NCBI GenBank assembly: GCA_008015155.1
Contig: SSFA01000008.1
Coordinates: 186,001-250,000 of the forward strand
Length of the DNA stretch: 64,000 nucleotides
Reading direction: 5' to 3'
DNA from: Thiothrix sp.
GTDB taxonomy: Bacteria; Pseudomonadota; Gammaproteobacteria; Thiotrichales; Thiotrichaceae
In this document: positions 34,949-44,646 of the stretch, one piece after another
Position numbering within the stretch: the stretch's first letter is position 1
Layout: each line of letters opens with the position of its first letter
Notes under the pieces: generated by a model
Told to the model about the DNA's origin: nothing
What the model saw: only the letters and a program-made list of their open reading frames with translations
Databases searched by the model: none
Program-made: the position numbers and the translations under genes

Positions 34949-35359
34949 ATGGATTTAGCTGCAATTCGCGCCTTTATTGCCCAAGAGTTTCCACAGACTA
35001 ATGTAGTAGTTGAAGCAGTGGGTGATAAAACTTGTCGAGTGCGCCAACCAGTGAATCATAGCCATTTACGCCCCGGCGGCACGGTATCTGGCCCCACTCA
35101 AGTATTGGTCGGCGATATTGCCATTTATATATCGATCCTGCATGAACTTGGCTCTGTAGCTTTAGCAGTCACTACGAACCTATCGATTAACTTCCTCAAT
35201 AAGCCTGCTGCAAACACTGATCTTATTGGTGAATGCAAGCTCTTAAAGCTTGGCAAACGTCTAGTCATAGGCGAAGTCTATATTTACTCAGTCGGTAATG
35301 ATGAGCCTGTGGCTCATGTTGTCGGTACTTATTCGATTCCTCCCGGAGCGGTTCAATGA
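34949..35359 (+). CDS. PaaI-type hotdog-fold thioesterase
   Basis: 136 residues with the hotdog layout: a first helix, then HLRPGGTVSGPTQVLVGDIAIYISIL, where the helix-leading acidic residue of the active site is expected, and LAVTTNLSINFLNKPAANTDLIGECKLLKLGKRLVIGEVYI. Such enzymes hydrolyse acyl-CoA thioesters; the acyl group is unknown. GAGGA lies 7 nt before the ATG. The stop overlaps the start of the threonine aldolase gene by 4 nt (ATGA), so the two are co-translated. Confidence 0.85.
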   Translation: MDLAAIRAFIAQEFPQTNVVVEAVGDKTCRVRQPVNHSHLRPGGTVSGPTQVLVGDIAIYISILHELGSVALAVTTNLSINFLNKPAANTDLIGECKLLKLGKRLVIGEVYIYSVGNDEPVAHVVGTYSIPPGAVQ

Positions 35360-36417
35360 ACCAGTATGCACATAGCCCACAATTCATCAATCCTCTTAAG
35401 CGTATGATTGATTTACGTAGCGATACGGTCACTCAGCCCACTGCAGCCATGAAACAAGCAATGGTTGATGCGCCTTTAGGCGATGACGTGTATGAAGAAG
35501 ACCCCACTGTTAAGGCATTGGAAGCTCGTTTAGCGGCGATGTTAAATAAAGAAGCTGCTTTATTCTTTCCGAGTGGCACACAAAGTAATCTAGCGGCCTT
35601 ACTCTGCCATTGTCAGCGTGGGGAGGAAGTCATTGTCGGTGAACACTACCATACCTTCCTGCATGAAGCGCGCGGTGCTTCAGTGTTAGGTGGTATTGCG
35701 ATGCATCCACTCCCCACGAGTAAGCTTGGGCGGATCGAAATTGAGGATATGCTTGCTGCTATTAAACCCGATGATATTCACGATCCAATTAGCAAGCTAC
35801 TGGCTTTAGAAAATACGGTGTCTGGTTGTGTACAAGATCAAGACCATCTCAAAGCACTGGCCGAAGCAGCGCATGCCAAAGGCTTAAGTGTTCATTTAGA
35901 TGGTGCACGCTTTTTTAATGCAGTCATTAAACAAAATGCCACGCCTGCCGAATTAGCTGCGCCTATGGATTCAATCTCGATCTGTTTGTCTAAGGGTTTA
36001 GGTACACCGGCAGGCTCAGTCCTTGTCGGCTCAGAAAAACTGATTCGTTATGCAAAACGCCAACGCAAGATCTTGGGCGGTGGTATGCGCCAAAGTGGTA
36101 TGTTGGCTGGAGCAGGACTTTATGCTTTAGAAAATAATATTGAACGTCTAGCGATTGATCACGAACACACTCGTATCATTGCGGACGCCTTAGCGCAACT
36201 ACCACAACTAGAAGTCGATCAAGAGCGCTTACAAACCAATATGTTCTTTATCAAGCCGCTCCCCGAAGACCATACTCCTTTACAAGCCTTTATGGCAGAA
36301 AATGGCGTCAGAATTGGCTGGCAACAACCTTGGATGCGCTGTGTCCTGCATTTAGGCGTTTCAGCCGAAGATGTGGAGCGGATTATTGATTTGTTTAAGC
36401 GTTACTATCAAGCCTAA
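35356..36417 (+). CDS. ltaE: Low-specificity L-threonine aldolase
   Basis: 353 residues (or 337 from an internal ATG at 35404, which matches the common family start MIDLRSDTVTQP). PLP-fold type I motifs are FPSGTQSNLAALL, LALENTVSGCV, HLDGARFFNA (PLP-binding Asp) and SICLSKGLGTPAGSV with the Schiff-base Lys. The enzyme cleaves L-threonine or allo-threonine to glycine and acetaldehyde in the cytoplasm. The first start overlaps the thioesterase stop by 4 nt, which favours it through coupling. Confidence 0.93.
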   Translation: MNQYAHSPQFINPLKRMIDLRSDTVTQPTAAMKQAMVDAPLGDDVYEEDPTVKALEARLAAMLNKEAALFFPSGTQSNLAALLCHCQRGEEVIVGEHYHTFLHEARGASVLGGIAMHPLPTSKLGRIEIEDMLAAIKPDDIHDPISKLLALENTVSGCVQDQDHLKALAEAAHAKGLSVHLDGARFFNAVIKQNATPAELAAPMDSISICLSKGLGTPAGSVLVGSEKLIRYAKRQRKILGGGMRQSGMLAGAGLYALENNIERLAIDHEHTRIIADALAQLPQLEVDQERLQTNMFFIKPLPEDHTPLQAFMAENGVRIGWQQPWMRCVLHLGVSAEDVERIIDLFKRYYQA

Positions 36418-36444
36418 ACTGAAAAGCTTTCGCGAACTATATAA

Positions 36445-36471
36445 GATTCAGCGTTGGCAAATCGCTGAATC
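36445..36471 (-). terminator. Hairpin overlapping the 3' end of the small acidic protein gene
   Basis: GATTCAGCG (36445-36453) pairs perfectly with CGCTGAATC (36463-36471), with a 9-nt loop. The minus-strand stop codon lies inside the stem, and TTATATAG follows on that strand. It could end the SDR-acidic protein transcript. Confidence 0.5.
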
Positions 36472-36867
36472 GTCTGGTTGCTCGACACTTTTCACAAGGG
36501 TATCTAAGAATTGATTAAACTCTTCTAGGCTGAGCACTGAAAGAATTCGATTAACGAGGTCAGGATTAACCTGTGCAATCGTTTGCTTTCCATTGGCGAG
36601 CTGCAAATAAATACCAGCTGCGGCTTGAGCACTTTCGTCTTCGACCTCAGACTCTAATAAAGCCTGATCAGCCAATGAGAGCTCATCATATAAATCATCT
36701 AATTCATCCCAAACCTGCTGCCCTACCGATTCAGGAATTTTAAAGACAATTGCTTCTTGTACGGCTTCGATCACTTCTTGGTAATCAACAGAACGTGCAG
36801 CTAATTGCTCGGCGAATTGATCCGCTATTTCTCTAGTAAAGAACAGATACTCTAAAACATCGCTCAT
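36448..36867 (-). CDS. Small acidic protein of unknown function
   Basis: 139 residues, acidic and probably all helical, beginning VLEYLFFTREIADQFAEQLAARSVDYQEVIEA and ending in VLSLEEFNQFLDTLVKSVE. Similar small cytoplasmic proteins occur in other gammaproteobacteria without an assigned role. No signal peptide or membrane helix is present. GGAGAG precedes the ATG, which lies 2 nt past the SDR stop, so it is the second gene of a two-gene operon. Confidence 0.75.
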   Translation of the reverse strand: MSDVLEYLFFTREIADQFAEQLAARSVDYQEVIEAVQEAIVFKIPESVGQQVWDELDDLYDELSLADQALLESEVEDESAQAAAGIYLQLANGKQTIAQVNPDLVNRILSVLSLEEFNQFLDTLVKSVEQPDDSAICQR

Positions 36868-36869
36868 GA

Positions 36870-37715
36870 TTACTCTCCTCTATTCTCTTTACGCGAGACC
36901 GCCAGCAAAACTTTATCCAGTAAAGAAGTCGGTAATACCCGCTTGCACACAGCAAATAAGCTGCTTGGGAAGGTGACTCGATACCGTGCTTTAGGGCGTG
37001 GGCTTTCCAAAGCATGGATAACTTTAGCTAACACCGCCTCGGGTGGCAAAGTGAAAGGTGCGGCAGGCCCGATCTTCTCTAAACGCTTGATTGCGCCTTT
37101 ATATTTGTCGCGATGCACACTTTTTTCAATATCCACATGGTCTAGGAGCGACTTCAGTGCATTGGCTCGAAAGCGGCTTTCTACTGGGCCTGGTTCAATT
37201 AGGCAGACTTTAATATCGGTATCGTAAAGCTCTAAACGTAGCGTATCCGCTAAGCCTTCAAGTGCATGCTTACTAGCGTTATAAGCACCACGAAAGGGTA
37301 AAGCGATAAATCCGAGCAAGGAGCTATTATAGATAATCCGTCCCTCTCCTTGGTGGCGCATGAGTGGGAGTAGTAAATTAGTAAGTTGATGCCAGCCAAA
37401 CACATTGACTGCAAATTGTTTTTCCAAAGTGTCGCGACTTAAATCTTCGACTGCTCCAGCTTGTCCATAAGCACCATTATGAAACACTGCATATAAGTCA
37501 TTATTTGTCCGCAGCATAAGTTCATGTGCACAAGCTTCTACACTATTAGGATCAGCTAGCTCTAAGGGGATGACTTTAAAGCCCTCTGCTTCGAGCCGTT
37601 TGATGTCATCAGGTTGGCGAGCTGTAGCAAATACTTTATAACCCCGCTCGCGTAGTCCTTTGGCTACACAATAACCAATACCACTTGAACAGCCAGTGAC
37701 CAACACATTACGCAT
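36870..37715 (-). CDS. Short-chain dehydrogenase/reductase
   Basis: 281 residues of classical SDR type: cofactor loop VTGCSSGIGYCVA, NNGAYG-like HNGAYGQAG, the catalytic Ser in IIYNSSLLGF, and YNASKHALEG (Tyr-x-x-x-Lys). The extended C-terminus (about 40 residues) and the ARQPDDIKRLEAEGF region resemble retinol-dehydrogenase-like or YbbO-type SDRs. The substrate is unknown. The gene is divergent from the fmdB-type gene and forms an operon with the small acidic protein. Confidence 0.88.
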   Translation of the reverse strand: MRNVLVTGCSSGIGYCVAKGLRERGYKVFATARQPDDIKRLEAEGFKVIPLELADPNSVEACAHELMLRTNNDLYAVFHNGAYGQAGAVEDLSRDTLEKQFAVNVFGWHQLTNLLLPLMRHQGEGRIIYNSSLLGFIALPFRGAYNASKHALEGLADTLRLELYDTDIKVCLIEPGPVESRFRANALKSLLDHVDIEKSVHRDKYKGAIKRLEKIGPAAPFTLPPEAVLAKVIHALESPRPKARYRVTFPSSLFAVCKRVLPTSLLDKVLLAVSRKENRGE

Positions 37716-37818
37716 ACTTGCATCCTATTTATATCTGGAGAGGGAATCTGTCGCCATCTTGAATTTAGTGATGAGCATCCCTATTATTGCCGCACTTGAA
37801 TATCAGGAGAGACTGATT

Positions 37819-38097
37819 ATGCCTATTTATGCTTATCAATGTAGTTCTTGCGGCCATGAAATGGAAGCTTTGCAAAAAATGAGCGATGCCCCGTTAACAG
37901 CCTGCCCTAGTTGCCATACGGCTAACCTAAGCAAAAAGATTACTGCAGCTGCATTTCGTTTAGGCGGAGGTGGTTGGTATGAAACTGACTTCAAAAGTGA
38001 TAATAAAAAGAATCTAGCTACTAAAGAGACTAGTAATGATACTAGTTCAGCACCTGCTCCTGCTTGTGGGACAGGCGCATGCCCGGCTTGCCAATAA
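37819..38097 (+). CDS. FmdB family zinc ribbon protein
   Basis: 92 residues from ATG 37819, preceded by AGGAGA; a longer frame from 37696 overlaps the divergent SDR gene and is not needed. The N-terminus MPIYAYQCSSCGHEMEALQKMSD and the following TACPSCHTANLSKKITAAAFRLGGGGWYETDF are diagnostic of FmdB, with two CxxC pairs binding zinc. The end carries an extra Cys-rich tail (PACGTGACPACQ). Function in the cell is unclear; some members are linked to gene regulation. Confidence 0.9.
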   Translation: MPIYAYQCSSCGHEMEALQKMSDAPLTACPSCHTANLSKKITAAAFRLGGGGWYETDFKSDNKKNLATKETSNDTSSAPAPACGTGACPACQ

Positions 38098-38116
38098 GCT
38101 ATTTCTGACACAAAAA

Positions 38117-38148
38117 CGCCTGTCGAGTTTCATTAAAACAGACAGGCG
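38117..38148. terminator. Inverted repeat downstream of the fmdB-type gene
   Basis: CGCCTGTC (38117-38124) pairs perfectly with GACAGGCG (38141-38148), with a 16-nt loop. A T-run (TTTTTG) follows only when read on the minus strand, so it would work better against antisense transcription; on the plus strand it is a weak terminator. Confidence 0.4.
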
Positions 38149-38331
38149 GATGGCTCCTCATTCGCTTTATTTTTCCAGCCTTTTCAGCTCCCCCACTCAT
38201 CGGAAAGTCTTACCTTCAAACCTGCATAAGATTGCAAATTTCTTCGAACCCACTGAGAATTACTATCATCAATATTTTTGATAGACCAATTTAACTAATA
38301 ATTAAAAATAAACAAAACGGGGTCAACTCAT

Positions 38332-38997
38332 ATGAAAAAAATCTCTATGTTCTCTCTGCTCTCGGCGGCAATGCTGACAGCAGGTAGTGCATTTGCTGGC
38401 GGTGGTGCACTGTTAGGTGGCTCTGGCGGCGGAATGGAAGTCGGCACTATGTACGGCGGGGCTAGCGTTGGCAAGGCGACCACTGACTGTATGATGAAAG
38501 ATGAGAATGAATGTTCATCAACAGGGTTTAAAGTCTATGGTGGTTATAAAGTCGCTGACATGCTAGCTATCGAAGGCGGTTACTATAACTTAGGCTCGAT
38601 GGAAGAAAGTATTAAAGGCTCAACAGTTCAAGGTCAATATACAATTACTGATCCTCAAGCTGAAGGTAAAGCCAATGGTTTTGGCCTTGCTGCAGTAGCT
38701 AGCGTTCCAGTTGTCGATAATTTTGAAGTGTTCGGCAAAGCAGGTGCCATGTTCTGGAAATCAGAAGCCACTGTTAAAGCGACGGTCACCAATACAAACT
38801 CTGGTCAAAGCGCTGTAGCTACTGATATTGCTGAGAAAGACGGAACTAGCCTGCTCTTAGGTGTTGGCGCGAGCTATAAGGTTAATGAGAATTGGGGTGT
38901 GCGTGGTGAATACGAACACTTTAAACGTCAAGACCTAAATGACCAAGACCATGATGTTGGCGTCATGTCAGTTGGTGCTACTTTCTCTACTTTATAA
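38332..38997 (+). CDS. OmpA-like outer-membrane beta-barrel protein (first of two)
   Basis: 221 residues with a signal peptide (LLSAAMLTAGSAFAGGG) and alternating strands typical of an eight-stranded barrel: GTMYGGASVGKA, GFKVYGGYKVADMLAIEGGYYNLG, NFEVFGKAGAMFWKSEA, LLLGVGASYKVNENWGVRGEYEHF and a closing strand DVGVMSVGATFSTL with an aromatic-poor terminus. One Cys pair (DCMMKDENECS) lies in an outer loop. It resembles OmpA-type transmembrane domains. It is paralogous to the next gene. Function unknown. Confidence 0.83.
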   Translation: MKKISMFSLLSAAMLTAGSAFAGGGALLGGSGGGMEVGTMYGGASVGKATTDCMMKDENECSSTGFKVYGGYKVADMLAIEGGYYNLGSMEESIKGSTVQGQYTITDPQAEGKANGFGLAAVASVPVVDNFEVFGKAGAMFWKSEATVKATVTNTNSGQSAVATDIAEKDGTSLLLGVGASYKVNENWGVRGEYEHFKRQDLNDQDHDVGVMSVGATFSTL

Positions 38998-39009
38998 TAA
39001 TTGAACCCA

Positions 39010-39037
39010 GGGTGTTAAGCTCCCCTGCCTAACACCC
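39010..39037 (+). terminator. Hairpin between two outer-membrane protein genes
   Basis: GGGTGTTA (39010-39017) pairs perfectly with TAACACCC (39030-39037) across a 12-nt loop. No T-run follows (TTCCCTACCCC), so it may attenuate or stabilise the first message rather than terminate fully. Confidence 0.45.
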
Positions 39038-39074
39038 TTCCCTACCCCATTATAAAAACCACACAGGGAAAAAC

Positions 39075-39638
39075 ATGAACAAGTATTTATTGGGCAGCGC
39101 GCTTGCTCTGCTATTAGCGCAAGGTAGTGTCTTTGCCTATGACTATTCTTACACTGAAGATGCGTCTAAAGATGGCGCAGCTAATTTCTACGTAGGTGCT
39201 GGACTTGGTGTTTTAGGTGGTGATGCTGCTGACGCCTGCGACGCCTTGGATTTGAATTGTACTTCGTGGAAAACCTTTGTTGGTTATCGTCCGCTTGAAA
39301 ACTTCGCTATTGAGGGTGCCTACCAAAATTTATTCAGTGGTCGCTACACCGGTACAGACAATAATAGCTACAAAGTAGAATCTACCGGTCTAAGCGCTTC
39401 TGCCCTTGGAATTGTATCCTTAAAAGATAATCTAGATTTCTTCGGAAAACTCGGTTTTCTAGCTTGGGAGGCACGCACCAATGGTAAAGCCTCTGCGGAT
39501 GGCACAGATATGATTTTAGGTGGTGGTATTCAAAGCAAGATTAACGAAAACTTAGGTTTACGTGGTGAAATTGAGCATGTAGGTGGAGATTTAGATAGCA
39601 CGAACTACAGTGCTGGTCTCACCTACTCAACTTTTTAA
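39075..39638 (+). CDS. OmpA-like outer-membrane beta-barrel protein (second of two)
   Basis: 187 residues with a signal peptide (LLGSALALLLAQGSVFAYDY). Strands match the preceding gene in order: ANFYVGAGLGVLGG, a Cys pair in a loop (DACDALDLNCTSW), TFVGYRPLENFAIEGAYQNLFSG, NLDFFGKLGFLAWEA, MILGGGIQSKINENLGLRGEIEHVGG and a closing NYSAGLTYSTF ending in Phe, the usual signal for barrel assembly. It lacks about 35 residues of loops found in its neighbour. AGGGA precedes the ATG, and a strong terminator follows. Confidence 0.83.
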   Translation: MNKYLLGSALALLLAQGSVFAYDYSYTEDASKDGAANFYVGAGLGVLGGDAADACDALDLNCTSWKTFVGYRPLENFAIEGAYQNLFSGRYTGTDNNSYKVESTGLSASALGIVSLKDNLDFFGKLGFLAWEARTNGKASADGTDMILGGGIQSKINENLGLRGEIEHVGGDLDSTNYSAGLTYSTF

Positions 39639-39660
39639 GCTTAAGCGAGGGTGGAGTGAA

Positions 39661-39690
39661 GCCAAGAAAGCAGTTGCTTTCTTGGCTTTT
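39661..39690 (+). terminator. Rho-independent terminator between the second barrel gene and htpX
   Basis: GCCAAGAAAG (39661-39670) pairs perfectly with CTTTCTTGGC (39677-39686) over a 6-nt loop, followed by TTTT. The flanking genes converge. Confidence 0.85.
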
Positions 39691-39696
39691 AAAGCT

Positions 39697-40578
39697 TTAT
39701 TGAGCCGCTTGTAAAGCTGCAATACGCTCTTCTAAAGGGGGATGAGTCATAAATAAGCGACTTAAACCCTGGCCACCTGAAATACCAAAGGCTTTCAGTT
39801 CACCCGGCAAATCATGGGGCTCGTGTACACGTTGCAGACGTTGTAAGGCTGCAATCATTTTTTGCCGACCCGCCAAATCAGCACCCGCAATATCCGCACG
39901 GAATTCGCGATAGCGGGAGAACCACAAGACGATAATAGTTGCCAAGAAACCTAAGAGAATTTCAGCCACAATTGATCCAATGAAATACCCCAATCCAGGC
40001 CCACTATTTTCTTGGCTATTACCACGTAACAGGCCATCAACAAACATACCAATGACGCGTGCAAAGAAGAAAACGAAGGTATTCAAGACCCCTTGGAGTA
40101 AAGTTTGGGTGACCATATCACCGTTAGCAATATGCCCAATCTCATGGCCTAAAACAGCTTCCACTTCATCAGGTGTCATCCGCTCTAAAAGACCTTGGCT
40201 GACCGCAACCAGAGCATCATTCTTATTCGCACCAGTGGCGAAGGCATTTGGCTCAGGGGAATAAAAAATTCCGACTTCAGGCATGCCGATACCGACTTTT
40301 TCAGCTTGGCGGCGCACTGTCTCCACTAACCAACGCTCTTGATTATTACTAGGATGCTCAATAACCTGGACACCCATACTCTTTTTGGCCATCCACTTTG
40401 ACATGAGTAAGCTAATAAAAGAGCCACCAAAACCAAAGATTAAGGCCATAAAGAGCATGCCGCCCATACTGCCCTGCGACATATTAATGCCGAATACCGC
40501 CGCGAGCACATTCATGGTCACAAACAATACCGCCATCACGGCAAAGTTAGTGAGCACCAAGAGAATAATTCGCATCAT
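39697..40578 (-). CDS. htpX: Protease HtpX
   Basis: 293 residues with two N-terminal membrane helices, the M48 zinc motif [15 protein letters not shown], two more helices in the middle ([39 protein letters not shown]) and the downstream glutamate zinc ligand in [17 protein letters not shown]. The C-terminal [16 protein letters not shown] is typical. HtpX degrades misfolded membrane proteins at the inner membrane and is often controlled by the Cpx envelope-stress system, which I could not verify from this promoter. Confidence 0.96.
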   Translation of the reverse strand: MMRIILLVLTNFAVMAVLFVTMNVLAAVFGINMSQGSMGGMLFMALIFGFGGSFISLLMSKWMAKKSMGVQVIEHPSNNQERWLVETVRRQAEKVGIGMPEVGIFYSPEPNAFATGANKNDALVAVSQGLLERMTPDEVEAVLGHEIGHIANGDMVTQTLLQGVLNTFVFFFARVIGMFVDGLLRGNSQENSGPGLGYFIGSIVAEILLGFLATIIVLWFSRYREFRADIAGADLAGRQKMIAALQRLQRVHEPHDLPGELKAFGISGGQGLSRLFMTHPPLEERIAALQAAQ

Positions 40579-40653
40579 TGTAGTTAATACCTCTAATTAA
40601 TACTTAGACTTAGGCTCAATAATAGGGTCATGTTGCATAGATGCAAGTATCCC

Positions 40654-42900
40654 TTATCCACGCCCTTGACTTTCAAGAGCACTGACCTGCTGATAACCCT
40701 TCGGAAGTAACTTACCCCGCTGCGCACGCTCGCCTTTATATTCTGCTAAGTCACTTGGTTTTAAGACTAAAGGCTTTTTACGATTATCTACCTGTACTAC
40801 TAACTGCTCGCCTTCACTTAAGACCAATGCAAACGCTAGTGTTTCATCAGCTATACCCAAGCCACCTTTTTTCAAACTGATTAACTTATTACCTTTCCCT
40901 TTCGCTAAAACCGGCAATTCAGCAGCAGAAATTAACAGCAAATACCCTGTAGTCGAAACTAAGGCCAAGTAATCGTTTGCTAAATTACGTAAGGCCACTG
41001 GTGGTAGAATAGTGACATCATCCCCTGCAGTCAGCGTCACCTTACCCGCTTTATTCCGACTTTGCATATCCGCTAAAGAACAAATAAAGCCATAGCCCTC
41101 TACTGATGACAGCAGATACTGATCACTATCTTTGCCGAGTAAAATATGAGTGAACCGTGCACCAGACGGTAGGCTTAATTTGCCCGTTAAAGGTTCCCCT
41201 TGCCCTCGTGCAGATGGCAAAGTTGCTGCAGGCAAAGAATAAGTGCGCCCCGTACTATCCAATAAGACCAATTGTTGATTCGAGCGCCCATAAGCAGCTG
41301 CTAAGAAGCCATCACCTTGTTTATAGCTCAAGGCTTCTGGCTCAATATCATGGCCTTTAGCAGCTCGAATCCAGCCCATTTTCGACAGTACCACGGTAAT
41401 AGGCTCGGCGGGCGTGAGCGCGGTTTCATCCAAAACTTGCGCGGCTTGGCGCTCAATCAAAGGCGAACGACGCTCATCGCCGTATAACTTGGCATCCTCT
41501 TTTAATTCTTTACGAATCAAATTGGTGAGCTTTTTATCTGAACTTAATAAGGCTAATAAATCATCGCGCTTTTTTTCCAGCTCGGCTTGTTCGCCACGAA
41601 TTTTCATTTCTTCCAAACGTGCTAACTGGCGTAATTTGGTGTCGAGTATGTATTCGGCTTGAATATCGCTCAGGCTAAAACGCTTGATTAATTTCGGTTT
41701 TGGCTCGTCTTCACTGCGAATAATGCGAATCACTTCGTCCAAGTTGAGGAAGGCAATCAATAAACCTGCCAATAAATGCAGGCGTTTTTCGACCTTATCT
41801 AAACGCCATTGCAGGCGGCGTGTCACGGTTTGCCGACGATATTGCAGCCACTCACTCAGGATTTGACGCAAATCCTTAACTTGCGGGCGACCATTGAGGC
41901 CAATCATATTCAGATTAGCGCGATAACTTTTTTCTAAGTCGGTGCTGGCAAACAAATGCGACATGAGCTGCTCAACATCGACCCGATTGGAGCGCGGTAC
42001 AATAATCAAACGCACGGGTTGCTCGTGATCGGATTCATCCCGCAAATCTTCCACCAAGGGCAATTTCTTAGCCTGCATTTGCTGAGCAATCTGCTCGAGA
42101 ATTTTTGAACCAGACACTTGGTAAGGCAGCGCTGTAATCACAATATCGCCATCCTCCACCTCATAACGCGCGCGCATTTTGAAGCTACCATTGCCTTTTT
42201 CATACAGCGTCAAAAAATCCGCCGCTGGCGTAATGATTTCCGCTTCGGTCGGAAAATCAGGCGCTGGAATAAATTTACATAAATCCGCGAGTGTCGCATT
42301 GGGATGATCCAGCAAATGAATGCAAGCATTTACCACTTCGCGCAAATTATGTGGCGGAATATCCGTTGCCATACCCACGGCAATCCCCGTTCCCCCATTC
42401 AAGAGCACATTGGGTAAACGCGCAGGCAAGGTGACTGGCTCTTCTAAAGTGCCATCGAAATTAGCTTGCCAATCCACTGTGCCTTGCCCCAACTCTTGCA
42501 AGAGAACTTTGGCATAAGGTGTCAAACGTGATTCGGTATAACGCATGGCAGCAAAGGATTTGGGGTCATCTTGCGAACCCCAGTTACCTTGGCCATCCAC
42601 CAGTGGATAGCGATAGGAAAAGGGTTGCGCCATCAACACCATCGCTTCATAACAAGCGGAGTCGCCATGCGGATGATATTTACCCAGCACATCCCCCACG
42701 GTACGCGCTGATTTTTTATGTTTAGAAGCGGCTGATAAACCTAATTCAGACATCGCATACACAATGCGGCGCTGTACTGGTTTTAAGCCATCGCCCAGAT
42801 GCGGCAAAGCCCGATCTAAAATGACATACATGGAATAATCCAAGTAAGCTTTTTCGGTATAAGTTTGCAGCGCTAGAGTCTCGATCCCGTCGTAATTCAT
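40654..42900 (-). CDS. parC: DNA topoisomerase IV subunit A
   Basis: 748 residues, typical of ParC rather than GyrA (no GyrA-box QRRGGKG). The N-terminus [22 protein letters not shown], the DNA-gate segment [19 protein letters not shown] and the active-site tyrosine in [12 protein letters not shown] are clear. The quinolone-determining serine and glutamate (DSACYE) are wild type. The C-terminal half is a propeller. ParC with ParE decatenates daughter chromosomes; parE is not in the window. AAGGA precedes the ATG. Confidence 0.96.
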   Translation of the reverse strand: MNYDGIETLALQTYTEKAYLDYSMYVILDRALPHLGDGLKPVQRRIVYAMSELGLSAASKHKKSARTVGDVLGKYHPHGDSACYEAMVLMAQPFSYRYPLVDGQGNWGSQDDPKSFAAMRYTESRLTPYAKVLLQELGQGTVDWQANFDGTLEEPVTLPARLPNVLLNGGTGIAVGMATDIPPHNLREVVNACIHLLDHPNATLADLCKFIPAPDFPTEAEIITPAADFLTLYEKGNGSFKMRARYEVEDGDIVITALPYQVSGSKILEQIAQQMQAKKLPLVEDLRDESDHEQPVRLIIVPRSNRVDVEQLMSHLFASTDLEKSYRANLNMIGLNGRPQVKDLRQILSEWLQYRRQTVTRRLQWRLDKVEKRLHLLAGLLIAFLNLDEVIRIIRSEDEPKPKLIKRFSLSDIQAEYILDTKLRQLARLEEMKIRGEQAELEKKRDDLLALLSSDKKLTNLIRKELKEDAKLYGDERRSPLIERQAAQVLDETALTPAEPITVVLSKMGWIRAAKGHDIEPEALSYKQGDGFLAAAYGRSNQQLVLLDSTGRTYSLPAATLPSARGQGEPLTGKLSLPSGARFTHILLGKDSDQYLLSSVEGYGFICSLADMQSRNKAGKVTLTAGDDVTILPPVALRNLANDYLALVSTTGYLLLISAAELPVLAKGKGNKLISLKKGGLGIADETLAFALVLSEGEQLVVQVDNRKKPLVLKPSDLAEYKGERAQRGKLLPKGYQQVSALESQGRG

Positions 42901-43165
42901 GCTAATCCTTCTTGTTTTTAGCTGCCCGCATTATAGCAGTTTTGGTCTTAGAGACCGAGTACAGTCAGTATTTAACTGGTTTAATTGCTGCATACGGCTG
43001 ACTCATTAACACCATTTATATTTTTCTTGTCTATACTTTTCACAGAACCTTACAGTCTTTAAAAGCCAGTGCATTAAGCAGGCTATTCAGTCGAGCTCTA
43101 ATCGTTTAAACACTAGATTTAGGTTTTATTAGCCCCAGATCACCTAAAACAAGAGGTCATTTCTA

Positions 43166-44578
43166 ATGAATGCAATGATTGATTTTTTAAATAATATTTT
43201 ATGGAGCTATCTTTTGCTCTACGGCTTACTCGCTGCTGGTCTTTATTTTACGATTCGCCTAGGTTTTATCCAATTTATACATATCGGAGAGTTTTTTCGG
43301 GTAGCATTTCGCAGTAAATCGACTGACCCTGAAGGCATTTCCCCTTTTCAAGCCTTAATGGTTTCTTTAGCTTCTCGAGTAGGCACTGGAAATATTGCCG
43401 GGGTGGCAGTGGCCTTGTATTTAGGTGGCCCTGGAGCCATTTTTTGGATGTGGATAGTTGCTATCTTAGGTATGGCTACAGCTTACTCTGAATCATCTTT
43501 GGCACAGCTATTTAAGGTTAGAGCACCTGAAGGCTATCGTGGAGGACCAGCTTTTTATATTTCTAAGGGTATAGGCTCAAATTGGTTAGCCACCATATTT
43601 TCGATTTGTTTACTTATTTCTTTTGGCTTGGTTTTCAACGCAGTTCAAACTAACTCAATGGCATCAGCCTTTGAAACCTCATTCGGTTTACCTAACTATG
43701 CAACTGGCTTAATTATAGCAGGCTTAGCAGGGGTTGTTATTTTCGGTGGTATTCGTCAAATAGCCAAAGTTGCAGAAATTCTCGTGCCTTTTATGGCAGG
43801 TGCTTATATTTTAATGGCGATTTATATAATTATTACAAATATTCATTATGTGCCAGTCGTTTTGAGCGCTATTGTACGCAGTGCTTTTGGATTAGATGAG
43901 GCTATTGGAGGCATTTTCGGAGGTATGGCAGCCGCGATGCTAAATGGTGTAAAGCGTGGTTTATTCTCTAACGAAGCAGGCATGGGCTCTGCGCCGAATA
44001 TCGCAGCAGCAGCCACTCCTTCTCCTCATCACCCTTCTAGCCAAGGTTTCGTCCAAGCCTTCGGTGTTATTATTGATACATTACTAGTCTGTAGTGCTAC
44101 AGCTTTTATGATCTTAATCGCCGATGTGCTCAGACCAGGCTCTGGTGTTACAGGTATTGAACTGACTCAACAGGCAATGACTGTGCACTTGGGTTGGTTT
44201 GGTAAACATTTTATTGCTATCGCTATTGCCTGCTTTGCTTTTACCTCAATCATTGGTAATTACAGTTATGCAGAAAGTGCCTTGGTCTTTCTTAAGCAGG
44301 ATAGCAAGCTGAAAATTACTATTTTACGTATTGCTTTAATGTGCTTTGTCTTCTGGGGTGCAGTGCAATCAGTACAAACCGTGTTTAATTTCGCAGATGT
44401 CTCTATGGGTCTAATGGCAGTAATTAACTTGGTTTCGATCGTGTTACTTTCAAATATCGTCGTCAAACTAACGCGCGACTATTTCAGCCAACGTAAATCG
44501 ACTAAAGAGCCGCGCTTTGATGCTCACGATCTTCCTGAAGTGATGGGTAAAGTCGATACCACTATCTGGAAACGCTAA
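43166..44578 (+). CDS. Sodium:alanine (AGCS family) symporter
   Basis: 470 residues with about eleven membrane helices. Family signatures include ASRVGTGNIAGVAVALYLGGPGA near residues 70-95, YRGGPAFYISKG, VKRGLFSNEAGMGSAPNIAAAA, and VQAFGVIIDTLLVCSATAF. AGCS proteins import alanine, glycine or related amino acids with Na+. AGAGGT precedes the ATG. The 265-nt upstream region shows no glycine riboswitch that I could recognise. Confidence 0.93.
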   Translation: MNAMIDFLNNILWSYLLLYGLLAAGLYFTIRLGFIQFIHIGEFFRVAFRSKSTDPEGISPFQALMVSLASRVGTGNIAGVAVALYLGGPGAIFWMWIVAILGMATAYSESSLAQLFKVRAPEGYRGGPAFYISKGIGSNWLATIFSICLLISFGLVFNAVQTNSMASAFETSFGLPNYATGLIIAGLAGVVIFGGIRQIAKVAEILVPFMAGAYILMAIYIIITNIHYVPVVLSAIVRSAFGLDEAIGGIFGGMAAAMLNGVKRGLFSNEAGMGSAPNIAAAATPSPHHPSSQGFVQAFGVIIDTLLVCSATAFMILIADVLRPGSGVTGIELTQQAMTVHLGWFGKHFIAIAIACFAFTSIIGNYSYAESALVFLKQDSKLKITILRIALMCFVFWGAVQSVQTVFNFADVSMGLMAVINLVSIVLLSNIVVKLTRDYFSQRKSTKEPRFDAHDLPEVMGKVDTTIWKR

Positions 44579-44588
44579 CTAGACTAGT

Positions 44589-44619
44589 AGGCAGTGGCGG
44601 CTGTTAAGCACCACTGCCT
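44589..44619. terminator. Inverted repeat between the convergent symporter and hydrolase genes
   Basis: AGGCAGTGG (44589-44597) pairs perfectly with CCACTGCCT (44611-44619) across a 13-nt loop. Flanking runs are A-rich on the plus strand, so it is a structural barrier with uncertain termination strength. Confidence 0.5.
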
Positions 44620-44646
44620 AAAAATAAATTTAAAAATAAACCCTAA

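Noticed and set aside
38036..38281. 81-codon open frame on the plus strand
   Set aside because: It overlaps the fmdB-type gene end in another frame, lacks a ribosome binding site and shows no recognisable fold or motif.
42901..43165. Search for a glycine-type riboswitch before the AGCS symporter
   Set aside because: No conserved core or stem arrangement was recognisable; only a ribosome binding site is evident.
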